From contig JAQTTH010000010.1 of assembly GCA_028710895.1 (NCBI GenBank), positions 1-64,000 of the forward strand: a DNA stretch of 64,000 bases, given 5' to 3'. Source of the stretch: Paludibacter sp. Its GTDB lineage: Bacteria; Bacteroidota; Bacteroidia; Bacteroidales; Paludibacteraceae. This document shows, in pieces, positions 52,008 to 62,283 of the stretch (positions within the stretch are counted from its first letter, which is position 1; each line of letters opens with the position of its first letter). The translations under genes and the position numbers were made by a program. The notes under the pieces are model-generated. The model was not told the origin of the DNA. It did not search any database and saw only the letters and a list, made by a program, of their open reading frames with translations.

Positions 52008-52805
52008 ATGCATACAACAGAAGAAAAACTACAGGAATTCAAACGCCTGCTCGAAATAATGACCGAACTGCGTGCTAAATGCCCGTGGGATAAGGAGCAA
52101 ACTTTCGAAAGTCTGCGCACCTTGACGATAGAAGAAACGTACGAACTGGCCGACGCCATCATTCGCGATGACAAAAAGGAAATCCGCAAAGAACTGGGCG
52201 ATATATTGTTGCATATTGTTTTTTATGCCGAAATGGGCTCTGAAACGCAGGATTTCGATATTTACGATGTGTGTAAAGGTTTGTGTGAAAAGCTGATTTA
52301 CCGCCATCCACATATTTTTGCCGATGTTACAGCCGAAAACTCGGAAGCCGTGATGCAAAACTGGGAAACGCTGAAACTGAAAGAAAAAGGCGGCAATAAA
52401 TCGGTGCTGTCAGGTGTGCCCATGTCGCTTCCGGCGCTGATTAAGGCACATCGCATCCAGGACAAAGCCCGCAGTGTTGGCTTCGATTGGGAACACCGCG
52501 AGCAGGTGTGGGACAAGGTGCAGGAGGAAATCAATGAGTTCAAAGCCGAAGTGGCAGCTATGGACAAAGACAAAATGGAAGCCGAGTTTGGCGACCTGAT
52601 GTTTAGCCTGATTAATGCCGCCCGACTATACGACATTAACCCCGAAAATGCCCTGGAACGTACCAACCGCAAGTTTATCAGTCGTTTCAACTACCTGGAA
52701 TCAAAAACCATCACCATTGGTAAAGACCTGAAAGAAATGACTCTTGCCGAAATGGATGTGATATGGGACGAGGCGAAGAAGAATGAAAGAACCCTTAACT
52801 CCTAA
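52008..52805 (+). CDS. mazG: Nucleoside triphosphate pyrophosphohydrolase
   Basis: 265 residues with two MazG domains. The first has CPWDKEQTFESLRTLTIEE and KELGDILLHIVFYAEMG, which carry the metal-binding EExxE and ExxD residues; the second has EEINEFKAEVAAMDKD and EFGDLMFSLINAARL. It hydrolyses non-canonical or excess NTPs to monophosphates. Its final codons are duplicated at 54051-54084, at the far side of an inserted segment. Confidence 0.95.
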   Translation: MHTTEEKLQEFKRLLEIMTELRAKCPWDKEQTFESLRTLTIEETYELADAIIRDDKKEIRKELGDILLHIVFYAEMGSETQDFDIYDVCKGLCEKLIYRHPHIFADVTAENSEAVMQNWETLKLKEKGGNKSVLSGVPMSLPALIKAHRIQDKARSVGFDWEHREQVWDKVQEEINEFKAEVAAMDKDKMEAEFGDLMFSLINAARLYDINPENALERTNRKFISRFNYLESKTITIGKDLKEMTLAEMDVIWDEAKKNERTLNS

Positions 52806-52873
52806 AGGGGAATTTCGACGAAGATTGAGTGGCTATCTAAAATTTTTATTGTTTAATTATATATAGAAAAACC

Positions 52874-53647
52874 ATGGAAAAGCATAATCCTGAAGAAGAA
52901 AATTCCGAATCGAAAGAAAGATTACGGGAGCAGTTGGGTTTTGACCCGGATAGACTATTTAAATCATTAGAGACATATGCGGAATTATATCGCAAGATTA
53001 AGTTGTTGCAATTTCCATTGACGGCCGACCTGAAGGAACAAATGAAAGAATTGTTCGAAAAGCAATATCCAGGAATAAAGCCTTATATTCAAATATGGCA
53101 TGTTAACTGGGTTTTCGAAGCCATGGAGGGAGTAGCTAATAATTTGTCCATCCGGTTGGTGAATTTTTTCGAGAAAGTGGAGAAAGGTGAAAACTACAAG
53201 GAAGGGTGTGATGAGTATTATCAACTAGTGGAGTTGTACACCAAGCCTTACGAGGCACATAAAAGGGAGATTGAATACGACGAATTGAAACTCAATGCCG
53301 AACAGTTGCGGATATATGAAGAGGTTGTTGAAGAATCGTATCAGGAGGATTTGATAGGATTCAAAGATATGAACCTGAGGAGAAATGAATTTCTGAATGT
53401 TGTGAACAAGCTGATGCTTCGCTATTTTGGTGAACATAACGACACACTCACTGCTGAAGAATGGTTACACTACGACATCATTACAGGCATGGGGTATGAA
53501 GATTATTTTGATGCATGCAAAGAATTAAATCACTATTTGATAGAAAAAAACATGCAGGAATATCCCGGGTTGGATTATGATCATTTCCTATTAAAAGAAT
53601 GCGAAAGATTCCATGAAGAATGGGAGCTCAAAAAACAAACTATTTGA
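52874..53647 (+). CDS. Hypothetical acidic helical protein
   Basis: 257 residues, rich in Glu, Lys, Tyr and Leu, without signal peptide or membrane helix; probably all-alpha. No family is recognised. It stands inside a segment bounded by two copies of the mazG 3' end, together with repeat array 3 and an AbiH fragment, so it may be cargo of an acquired defence-type segment. It codes normally for this region in base composition. Confidence 0.65.
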   Translation: MEKHNPEEENSESKERLREQLGFDPDRLFKSLETYAELYRKIKLLQFPLTADLKEQMKELFEKQYPGIKPYIQIWHVNWVFEAMEGVANNLSIRLVNFFEKVEKGENYKEGCDEYYQLVELYTKPYEAHKREIEYDELKLNAEQLRIYEEVVEESYQEDLIGFKDMNLRRNEFLNVVNKLMLRYFGEHNDTLTAEEWLHYDIITGMGYEDYFDACKELNHYLIEKNMQEYPGLDYDHFLLKECERFHEEWELKKQTI

Positions 53648-53709
53648 AAATATTAGTGCTCTGTAATTTTGCAGAATCGCAAAAAACCGTCAAATAGTTC
53701 TCTGTGAAA

Positions 53710-53955
53710 TTTTGAAGTTAAAATAATTCGTCAATTATTCCTTCTTACTTTTTTGAAGTTAAGAAAAATGAAAAAATGAGACCTCAAAAAATTTTGAAGT
53801 TAAGAAAAACGGAAAAATAAGACTTCAAAAGATTTTGAAGTTAAGAAAAGCGGAAAATTGGGACCCCAAAAAATTTTGAAGTTAAAATAAACGAAAAAAT
53901 AAGACCTCAAAAAATTTCGAAGTTAAAAATAACGGATAAAATACGTATCTGCACA
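53710..53955. repeat. Palindrome array 3, six units at exact 41-bp pitch
   Basis: Units starting with TTTTGAAGTT lie at 53710, 53751, 53792, 53833, 53874 and 53915, always 41 bp apart. In the best copies the unit boundary forms the palindrome ACTTCAAAAGATTTTGAAGT, and the rest reads like AAGAAAAACGGAAAAATAAG. A degenerate seventh copy may begin near 53667. All stops are dense; there is no gene in it. Confidence 0.9.
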
Positions 53956-54013
53956 GCCGTTGATTCTTAAATAACGAATAAAAAGCTTGCTATAAGCTAT
54001 ATAATCAGGTATT

Positions 54014-54073
54014 ATGAATAAATTAGTGATTATTGGAAATGGATTTGACTTGGGACGAGGCGAAGATAAATGA
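54014..54073 (+). pseudogene. N-terminal stub of an AbiH-like gene
   Basis: Nineteen codons, beginning MNKLVIIGNGFDLG, which is the typical opening of AbiH abortive-infection proteins. After Leu13 the sequence runs into a copy of the mazG tail and stops at TGA. The rest of the gene (usually over 250 residues) is missing. Confidence 0.65.
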
Positions 54074-54084
54074 AAGAACTTAAC
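54051..54084. repeat. Second copy of the mazG 3' end
   Basis: TGGGACGAGGCGAAG and, with small changes, AATGAAAGAAC and TTAAC match 52764-52798 in the mazG 3' end. The copies are 1287 bp apart and bracket the unknown gene, array 3 and the AbiH stub. Confidence 0.8.
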
Positions 54085-54094
54085 AGGTAACACA

Positions 54095-54430
54095 ATGGAA
54101 TCAAAAGAATTTAAATCAGGATTTTCAGAAGTAGATTATAAATGGGATTCAAGAATCAGACGTTCGATTTTTCCATCATTTATCATATTTTTTATGTCTA
54201 TATTTTTGACAGATAAGTCTTTAAAGTACGGAATTGAGCAGGTGCCTATGTTAACTGTTTATGTGTATTATGTTTATTTTTTTGTTTACACAGCATATGT
54301 TTATCCTCAAAGAAAAAAATATAATCAACAATTAATTGATCAAATTAAAATACCATACTTTCTAAAGTTAATTCCAATTGCTTTAATTTTCGTTTGGGTG
54401 ATTTCAGTTGTTTTTTGGAGTTTTCTATAG
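54095..54430 (+). CDS. Small membrane protein of unknown function
   Basis: 111 residues with about three membrane helices (FPSFIIFFMSIFLTDK, TVYVYYVYFFVYTAYVY, LIPIALIFVWVISVVFW) and a polar N-terminus. No family recognised. mutS2 begins 12 bp after its stop, so the two are probably transcribed together. Confidence 0.6.
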   Translation: MESKEFKSGFSEVDYKWDSRIRRSIFPSFIIFFMSIFLTDKSLKYGIEQVPMLTVYVYYVYFFVYTAYVYPQRKKYNQQLIDQIKIPYFLKLIPIALIFVWVISVVFWSFL

Positions 54431-54442
54431 ACATTCATTCAT

Positions 54443-56908
54443 ATGCTTTATCCTTCTCATTTCGAACAAAAAATAGCTTTTACCACGATTCGCCAACTGT
54501 TGAAAGACAAGTGCGTGAGCACGCTGGGCGAAGAAAAAGTAGATGAAATTCAGTTTTCGTCGGACTACACTGATGTTATGCGCCTACTAAGTCAGACCGA
54601 CGAGATGCTGCGTGTGCTCACCACCGACAGCGACGAATTGCCGATTGGTGATTTTTACGATGTGCGTCCGGCTTTGTCGCGTGTGCGCATCGAAGGGCTT
54701 TTTCTGGACGAGTTGGAAGTTTTTAATCTACGCAGGGCATTGGAGGCTGTGCGTTTGTTGGTGGCTTTCCTCACCCGGCACGAAGCCGAAGTTTATCCGC
54801 ATTTACACGAATTGGTAAGTGGAGTTGAGACTTTCCCGTTGATTATTAACCGCATCGATAGCATTCTGAATAAGTTTGGAAAAGTGAAAGATAATGCATC
54901 CAGTGAATTGGGGCGTATCCGCAAAGACTTGTTTCAGGTACAAAGTTCTATTTCACGCACGTTGAATTCCATACTACGTCAGGCGCAAGCTGATGGTTAT
55001 GTGGAAAAAGACGTGGCGCCCACCATGCGCGAAGGTCGTTTGGTGATTCCTGTTTCGCCGGCTTTTAAACGTAAAGTAAATGGTATTGTACACGACGAAT
55101 CGGCCACGGGTAAAACGGTTTATATTGAGCCACAACAAGTGGTGGAAGCCAACAACCGCCTGCGTGAGCTGGAAGGCGAGGAGCGGAGGGAGATTATGCG
55201 CATTTTGCTGGAATTCACCAATTTTGTGCGTCCGCATACCGAAGATATTTTTGCTTCGCAATATTTCCTCGGGCAAATTGATTTTTTACGGGCTAAAGCG
55301 CTTTTTGGTCTGGAAATAAATGCCATTAAACCCCGTGTTGACGATTGTTGCCAACTGGAATGGGCCAAAGCCATTCACCCGATTTTGTTTCTTTCGCTCA
55401 AAAAACAAGGGAAAAGTATCGTTCCACTGGATATTACATTGAACGAAAAACAGCGCATCTTGCTTATTTCAGGGCCTAATGCCGGTGGTAAATCGGTTTG
55501 TCTGAAAACGGTGGTATTGCTGCAATATATGCTTCAGTGCGGGTTGCTGGTGCCGTTGCACGATAGCAGTCGCGCAGGTATTTTCGAACGTCTGTTTATT
55601 GATATTGGAGACGAGCAATCCATTGAAAACGATTTGTCGACTTACAGTTCGCACTTGCTGAACATGAAATATTTTATCCGTAACAGCAATGATAAAACGT
55701 TGTTACTGATTGACGAATTTGGAACGGGAACGGAGCCCATGATTGGTGGAGCCATTGCTGAAGCCACGCTAGAACGCTTCAACCGGAATCTGGCATTTGG
55801 TGTGATTACAACGCACTACACCAACCTGAAACATTATGCCGAAGATGCCGTAGGCATTGTAAATGGCGCCATGCTATACGACCGTCAGCACCTGCAACCA
55901 TTGTTTCAGCTCAGCATTGGCAATCCGGGAAGTTCGTTTGCAGTGGAAATTGCCCGCAAAATCGGATTGCCCGAAGATTTGATTGCCGAAGCAGCCGATA
56001 AAGTTGGGGCAGAGCATCTCGATTACGATAAGCACTTGCAGGACATTGTCCGCGATAAACGCTATTGGGAAAACAAGCGTCAGCAAATTCGGCAGAAAGA
56101 AAAAAAACTCGAAGAAACCTTGGAAAAATACGAAGCTGAAATGGCTTCTATCGATCGTCAGCGCAAAGATATTACCAATAAAGCGAAGGATGAAGCTAAG
56201 AACCTCTTGAGCGAAGCCAATGCGAAAATTGAAAATACCATTCGTCAGATAAAAGAAGCCGATGCGGAAAAAGAAAAGACACGTTTGGTTCGAAAAGAGT
56301 TGGAGGATTTTAAGGCGAAGATAGGCGTTGAACAATCGGAAACTGGTAGGGACAGGTCGCGACCTGTCCTCAATAAAAACCCAAAACCAATCAATAAGGA
56401 CAGGTCACGACCTGTCCCTACGCCAATTGTTGAATCCGAAATATTGAAAATTGGCGCTAATGTTCGCTTAAAAGGTCAAACGGCAACGGGGAAAATTATC
56501 GAAATTCAGGACAAACAGGCTGTTGTGGCATTCGGGCAAATGAAATCGACCGTGAAGTTGGCTAAACTGGAACCCATAAGTAATACGCAATTAAAGAAAG
56601 AAGCTAAAAAATATGATTCACTGGGTACAACCAGCTCCGACGAAGTTCGTCAGCGAAAGCTCACTTTCTCGTCTGAAATTGACGTCCGCGGCATGCGTGG
56701 CGACGAGGCTTTGCAGGCTGTGATGTATTTTATCGACGATGCGGTGATGGTAGGCGTGGCTTCGGTTCGCATTTTGCACGGAACAGGAACCGGTGCGTTG
56801 CGACAAATGATCCGCCAATACCTGGGCACAGTGCATGGCGTAAAAACCTATCGCGACGAGCATATTCAGTTTGGTGGAGCGGGGATTACAGTGGTGGAGT
56901 TTGAGTGA
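54443..56908 (+). CDS. mutS2: Endonuclease MutS2
   Basis: 821 residues. An N-terminal helical core and clamp lead to the ATPase: SGPNAGGKSVCLKTV, DEQSIENDLSTYSSHL and LLLIDEFGTGTEP. A long coiled coil (about 540-640) follows, then a small beta domain (IGANVRLKGQTATGKII) and a C-terminal Smr nuclease domain (IDVRGMRGDEALQAVMYF, ILHGTGTGAL). MutS2 acts in recombination control and collided-ribosome rescue. A 76-bp inverted repeat is inserted in frame between coiled coil and beta domain, encoding two GRDRSRPV-like blocks. Confidence 0.95.
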   Translation: MLYPSHFEQKIAFTTIRQLLKDKCVSTLGEEKVDEIQFSSDYTDVMRLLSQTDEMLRVLTTDSDELPIGDFYDVRPALSRVRIEGLFLDELEVFNLRRALEAVRLLVAFLTRHEAEVYPHLHELVSGVETFPLIINRIDSILNKFGKVKDNASSELGRIRKDLFQVQSSISRTLNSILRQAQADGYVEKDVAPTMREGRLVIPVSPAFKRKVNGIVHDESATGKTVYIEPQQVVEANNRLRELEGEERREIMRILLEFTNFVRPHTEDIFASQYFLGQIDFLRAKALFGLEINAIKPRVDDCCQLEWAKAIHPILFLSLKKQGKSIVPLDITLNEKQRILLISGPNAGGKSVCLKTVVLLQYMLQCGLLVPLHDSSRAGIFERLFIDIGDEQSIENDLSTYSSHLLNMKYFIRNSNDKTLLLIDEFGTGTEPMIGGAIAEATLERFNRNLAFGVITTHYTNLKHYAEDAVGIVNGAMLYDRQHLQPLFQLSIGNPGSSFAVEIARKIGLPEDLIAEAADKVGAEHLDYDKHLQDIVRDKRYWENKRQQIRQKEKKLEETLEKYEAEMASIDRQRKDITNKAKDEAKNLLSEANAKIENTIRQIKEADAEKEKTRLVRKELEDFKAKIGVEQSETGRDRSRPVLNKNPKPINKDRSRPVPTPIVESEILKIGANVRLKGQTATGKIIEIQDKQAVVAFGQMKSTVKLAKLEPISNTQLKKEAKKYDSLGTTSSDEVRQRKLTFSSEIDVRGMRGDEALQAVMYFIDDAVMVGVASVRILHGTGTGALRQMIRQYLGTVHGVKTYRDEHIQFGGAGITVVEFE
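56346..56421. repeat. Inverted repeat inserted within mutS2
   Basis: Arms of 24 bp at 56346-56369 and 56398-56421 are reverse complements with one mismatch, around a 28-bp spacer. Each arm contains GGACAGGTCGCGACCTGTCC or a one-base variant, itself a palindrome. The insertion keeps the reading frame open. Confidence 0.85.
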
Positions 56909-56956
56909 GCGGAATTATACCGTTTGAAAAATATACCCTTTCGGGTGTTAATTAAT

Positions 56957-57006
56957 AAACAGAAACGGATTTTATACCCGAAAGGGTACAAAATCCGTTT
57001 CTGTTT
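56957..57006. terminator. Bidirectional terminator after mutS2
   Basis: AAACAGAAACGGATTTT from 56957 with the following ACCC pairs almost perfectly with the sequence ending at 57006 around GAAA. It lies between two convergent genes. Confidence 0.85.
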
Positions 57007-57009
57007 TAT

Positions 57010-57777
57010 TTATTTCTTATCCAACTGCCCAAAAACTCTCTTCAATAAATCGTTAACTCGTGCCAATGGATTGGTTCGGATTGATTTTTCTTCAGCAGCT
57101 ACTTTTACAAACAACGCATCCAGGGCTTTTTCAGTAACATAATCAGTCAGATTTACATTTACTGTTTTCAGTCCGGCAATTGAACCAACAGCCGAGCCTG
57201 CTACCTTATTGTAGTTAGACGTTAATGTATTCCATGTTTTGGTTGTGGAGACATTGGCAACCAATGGTTTCTCCAACGAAGTCTGAATTTTCGGGGCAAA
57301 AGCAGCTTTCAGTTGAGTATAGGTGCTTTTGCGCAGATACTCGGTTGCTGCATTGTCTTTTCCAAACAAAATACCAACTGCATCGGTAATGCTCATACTG
57401 CTGATGGCCGTTTTGAAAATTGGTGTTGCTTCTTTTACCGCATCCTCGGCCGATCGATTGAGCGAAAGTACGGCTTTGTCCACCAATGCCTCTCCACCCG
57501 GAATCAACCTGATATTATCGATAATGGGTTGAGCATCCTTAGGAAGCAACAGTTTAAATGCTGCATCTTTGTAAAATCCATTTTCAACTCCCAGGTTTCC
57601 CACAGCTTTTTCTATACCCACATTCAACGAACTTTTCAGTCCCGAAATGTTTTCGGCATTTGTAACTACTCCCGACGTTGTGCCGGTATTGGCATATTGT
57701 GAGGCAATTTGCATTAATTCAGAGCAGGAGCTTACAGTCAGTAAAATGATAAAGGCTAAGGCAATGTTTTTTTTCAT
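57010..57777 (-). CDS. DUF4197 lipoprotein
   Basis: 255 residues. A signal ends at a lipobox-like cysteine (LTVSSC, about residue 18). The body matches DUF4197 in my reading: GFYKDAAFKLLLP-type helices, GGEALVDKAVLSLNRSAEDAV and a C-terminal VTEKALDALFVKVAAEEKSI. Function unknown; located in the periplasm, probably lipid-anchored. It is monocistronic and divergent from eno. Confidence 0.85.
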   Translation of the reverse strand: MKKNIALAFIILLTVSSCSELMQIASQYANTGTTSGVVTNAENISGLKSSLNVGIEKAVGNLGVENGFYKDAAFKLLLPKDAQPIIDNIRLIPGGEALVDKAVLSLNRSAEDAVKEATPIFKTAISSMSITDAVGILFGKDNAATEYLRKSTYTQLKAAFAPKIQTSLEKPLVANVSTTKTWNTLTSNYNKVAGSAVGSIAGLKTVNVNLTDYVTEKALDALFVKVAAEEKSIRTNPLARVNDLLKRVFGQLDKK

Positions 57778-57864
57778 GGTTGGTTTAATTTAAGTTGCTG
57801 ATAAAAATGAGCTACAAATATAAAGATTATTCCTTTAAATAAAGCCGTTATTTGTCGGTGTTAG

Positions 57865-59208
<1,344 letters not shown>

Positions 59209-59251
59209 GAAAAAGTGGCAGATTGATCTCTGACATTATTTTACTTCTATT

Positions 59252-59283
59252 AAAAGCCACCTGTCAAAAGGGTGGCTTTTTTT
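59252..59283 (+). terminator. Terminator of eno
   Basis: AAAAGCCACC at 59252-59261 pairs perfectly with GGTGGCTTTT at 59271-59280 and a T-run follows. Confidence 0.9.
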
Positions 59284-59487
59284 GTTCATGCTTTTTAGAT
59301 TTTTTTACGAACGAATTTCTGAGCGTTAATACCCGTTAAGCCTGCAAAAGAGAGTGTTAAACTACGAAAAATATCAAGCAGGTTTGTATTTGCGGGTGCA
59401 ACTTTTGTTTATTTTCGCATCGGTTTTTTCAACACTCTGTCTGTAATTAGAAATAATAATTTATAAATCACTTAATAATCAGAAAAA

Positions 59488-61017
59488 ATGAAAACAATGG
59501 ATGTATCAAAACGAATGAAGATGCTCGGATTTTTTGGTTTAGTAGTAGTTGTTAGTGTAGCTACAAATTTGACAACGAGCTTTGTTGCCAACAAACAGCA
59601 TGATGGTTTTGGCGATGACAATGTATCTGTTCCTGCCACCTATGCTAAATTTGCAAATGCTTCAAGAGCTATGGAAACTGATTTTACCGTGGCAGCAGAA
59701 CTCTCTATTCATGCTGTGGTTCACGTAAAAACAAAAACACCGGTTCAACAAATGCAAATGGATCAGTTTGGTTTCCCCAATGACCCTTTCTTTCAATATT
59801 TCTTCGGACAACCTAATCCGGGTCAACGCCAGCAGAGGCCACAAGAAATGCCTATGCAGGAAGCTTCGGGATCTGGTGTTATAATCTCCAACGATGGTTA
59901 TATCGTTACCAACAATCATGTGGTTGATAAATCTAAGGAAATTGAGGTGACGCTGAATGATAAAAGAACATTCAAAGCCAAACTAATTGGTGCAGATCCT
60001 AACACTGATATTGCTTTGATTAAGATAGAAGCCGAAAAGTTACCTGTTATTCTGTTTGGGAATTCCGATTCGTTGAAAGTTGGTCAGTGGGTGTTGGCAG
60101 TTGGTAATCCGTTCAATCTTACTTCAACTGTAACAGCAGGTATTGTGAGTGCCAAAGGACGTGACATAAACATTATCAACTCCAAAATGAAAATAGAATC
60201 GTTTATACAGACAGATGCGGCTGTGAATCCCGGAAATAGTGGTGGCGCTTTGGTAAATACCAAAGGCGAACTTGTGGGTATTAATACGGCTATTGCATCT
60301 CAAACCGGTTCTTATGCCGGTTATGCATTTGCAGTTCCTGTAAGTATAGTTCAAAAAGTGGTTGCGGATATTCGTCAGTTTGGTACTGTTCAACGTGCTG
60401 TACTTGGGGTTTCGCTTGCTGAAATTACTGATACGCTGGCAAAAGAGAAGAAACTAAAAACACTTGTTGGTGCTTACGTAGCAGAAGTTGTAAAAGGAAG
60501 TGCAGCTGAAAATGCAGGAATAAAAGCAGGTGATGTTATCAACAATGTAAATGGTGTTGCCACCAGCACAAGAACCGAAGTGATGGAACAAATAGGCCGT
60601 TACCGTCCCGGCGATAAAATTACAATAACAGTAGTGCGTGGTAATGATGAAAAAGAATTCAAGGCAGAGCTGAAAAACCGTCAGGGAAATACCGAAGTTG
60701 TTTCGTCGCAGGGAAGCGAAGATAATCTTGGAGCAACATATAAACCTGTCAGCGACAAAGTAAAAGAACAACTTCGTTTAGAAGGAGGCATCGAAGTTAA
60801 ATCAATCAGCAAAGGTAAGTTTGCCGATGCAGGTATTAAGCCCGGATTCATTATCGTGAAGATTAATAATCAGGCTATTCGTTCTGCTGAAGATGTTCAG
60901 TCGGCTTACGATGCAGTTTTAAATAACGGAGAACAGGATAAACCGTTCTTTATAACCGGCGTTTATCCGAACGGAAAAGTAGCTTATTACGCCATTAATC
61001 TGGCCGACGAAAAATAA
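59488..61017 (+). CDS. Do-family serine endoprotease (HtrA/DegP)
   Basis: 509 residues. A membrane-type leader (LGFFGLVVVVSVATNLTTSF, about 12-31) is followed by a trypsin-fold domain whose triad lies in NNHVVDKS (His), NTDIALIKIE (Asp) and NPGNSGGALV (Ser). A Gln/Pro-rich loop (residues about 110-130, PGQRQQRPQEM) corresponds to the LA loop. Two PDZ domains follow (about 300-395 and 415-505). It degrades or refolds misfolded envelope proteins. The gene stands alone between terminators. Confidence 0.94.
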   Translation: MKTMDVSKRMKMLGFFGLVVVVSVATNLTTSFVANKQHDGFGDDNVSVPATYAKFANASRAMETDFTVAAELSIHAVVHVKTKTPVQQMQMDQFGFPNDPFFQYFFGQPNPGQRQQRPQEMPMQEASGSGVIISNDGYIVTNNHVVDKSKEIEVTLNDKRTFKAKLIGADPNTDIALIKIEAEKLPVILFGNSDSLKVGQWVLAVGNPFNLTSTVTAGIVSAKGRDINIINSKMKIESFIQTDAAVNPGNSGGALVNTKGELVGINTAIASQTGSYAGYAFAVPVSIVQKVVADIRQFGTVQRAVLGVSLAEITDTLAKEKKLKTLVGAYVAEVVKGSAAENAGIKAGDVINNVNGVATSTRTEVMEQIGRYRPGDKITITVVRGNDEKEFKAELKNRQGNTEVVSSQGSEDNLGATYKPVSDKVKEQLRLEGGIEVKSISKGKFADAGIKPGFIIVKINNQAIRSAEDVQSAYDAVLNNGEQDKPFFITGVYPNGKVAYYAINLADEK

Positions 61018-61041
61018 CTTCCAATCACAAATTTCTTTAAA

Positions 61042-61083
61042 ACAGAACAGATACAACAATGTTTGTATCTGTTCTGTCGTTTT
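61042..61083 (+). terminator. Terminator of the HtrA gene
   Basis: ACAGAACAGATACAA at 61042-61056 pairs perfectly with TTGTATCTGTTCTGT at 61063-61077. Confidence 0.8.
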
Positions 61084-61281
61084 ATCAACAGTTGAAAACA
61101 ATTTTGAATATTCAGTGTTTAAAGAATAATTATTGCAAGCAATGAATAGAAATTTAAGCTGATTAATCTTCGAATTTATAGCCAATCTCTGTTTTAATTT
61201 TAAAATAGTAAGTGTGTTTGAAAGAATATACATTTTTTTATTAGAATAGTTCCTGCAATGCAATTCTTTTGGATTTTACAT

Positions 61282-61312
61282 TTTGGCAATCCGAAAAAAA
61301 CAACTACTTTTG
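61282..61312 (+). promoter_or_regulatory. Promoter of rpoD
   Basis: TTTG at 61282-61285 and TACTTTTG at 61305-61312, separated by 19 bp, fit the Bacteroidota consensus exactly. It fixes the rpoD start at 61335, since the frame opening at 61269 lies before it. Confidence 0.85.
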
Positions 61313-61334
61313 CAAGCTAATTTTCATCAATAAA

Positions 61335-62198
61335 ATGAGACAATTAAAAATTACCAAATCAATCACGAATCGTGAAAGTGCTTCTCTTGACAAGTATTTG
61401 CAAGAGATTGGACGCGAAGATCTTATCACAGTTGAAGAAGAAGTTGAGTTGGCTCAACGGATACGCGCAGGTGATAGAATTGCGTTGGAAAAACTGACAC
61501 GAGCAAACTTACGTTTCGTCGTTTCGGTGGCAAAACAGTACCAAAATCAAGGCCTCAGTCTACCCGACTTAATTAATGAAGGCAACCTTGGACTGATTAA
61601 AGCAGCCGAAAAGTTTGACGAAACCCGTGGATTCAAGTTTATTTCGTATGCAGTTTGGTGGATTCGTCAATCTATCTTGCAGGCTTTGGCCGAACAGTCA
61701 CGTATTGTTCGTCTTCCGCTTAACCAGGTAGGTTCATTAAACAAAATCAACAAAGCATTTTCTAAGTTCGAACAGGAAAACGAACGTCGTCCATCGCCGG
61801 AAGAACTGGCAGATGTGTTGGACATTCCTGTTGACAAAATTGCTGACACAATGAAAGTATCAGGCCGTCATATTTCGGTGGATGCTCCGTTTGTTGAAGG
61901 TGAAGACAACAGCTTGTTGGATGTAATGATTAACGATGATTCTCCGAACGCTGACCGTGTGTTGATCAACGAATCACTATCTAAAGAAATTGAGCGCGTA
62001 CTGGCATTTACTTTGTCGGACAGAGAACGCGATATAGTAAAAAAATTCTTTGGTATTGGTGTGGCTGAAATGACACTCGAAGAAATTGGCGACGAATTTG
62101 GTTTGACACGCGAACGCGTTCGTCAGATTAAAGAAAAAGCGATTCGTAAATTGAGACCAAACGCTAAAAGCAAATTATTAAAAGGATTTTTGGGATAA
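61335..62198 (+). CDS. rpoD: Primary RNA polymerase sigma factor
   Basis: 287 residues, much shorter than proteobacterial sigma-70 since region 1.1 is missing, as is usual in Bacteroidota. Region 1.2 ([14 protein letters not shown]), region 2 ([32 protein letters not shown]), region 3 and region 4 ([17 protein letters not shown]) are complete. This sigma recognises TTTG/TAnnTTTG promoters, which are seen here before this gene itself and others. Terminator at 62230. Confidence 0.95.
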   Translation: MRQLKITKSITNRESASLDKYLQEIGREDLITVEEEVELAQRIRAGDRIALEKLTRANLRFVVSVAKQYQNQGLSLPDLINEGNLGLIKAAEKFDETRGFKFISYAVWWIRQSILQALAEQSRIVRLPLNQVGSLNKINKAFSKFEQENERRPSPEELADVLDIPVDKIADTMKVSGRHISVDAPFVEGEDNSLLDVMINDDSPNADRVLINESLSKEIERVLAFTLSDRERDIVKKFFGIGVAEMTLEEIGDEFGLTRERVRQIKEKAIRKLRPNAKSKLLKGFLG

Positions 62199-62229
62199 TC
62201 GGAATGATAGTACGATTTTTCTAAAACAT

Positions 62230-62264
62230 AAAAGGAGCAACTTCATTGAAGTTGCTCCTTTTAT
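62230..62264 (+). terminator. Terminator of rpoD
   Basis: AAAAGGAGCAACTTCA at 62230-62245 pairs with TGAAGTTGCTCCTTTT, ending near 62262. Confidence 0.85.
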
Positions 62265-62283
62265 GTTGTGTAATCTTGATTGA

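Noticed and set aside
452-53955. CRISPR arrays
   Set aside because: The repeats lack unique spacers of constant length, units are palindromic or directly adjoining, and no cas gene is present.
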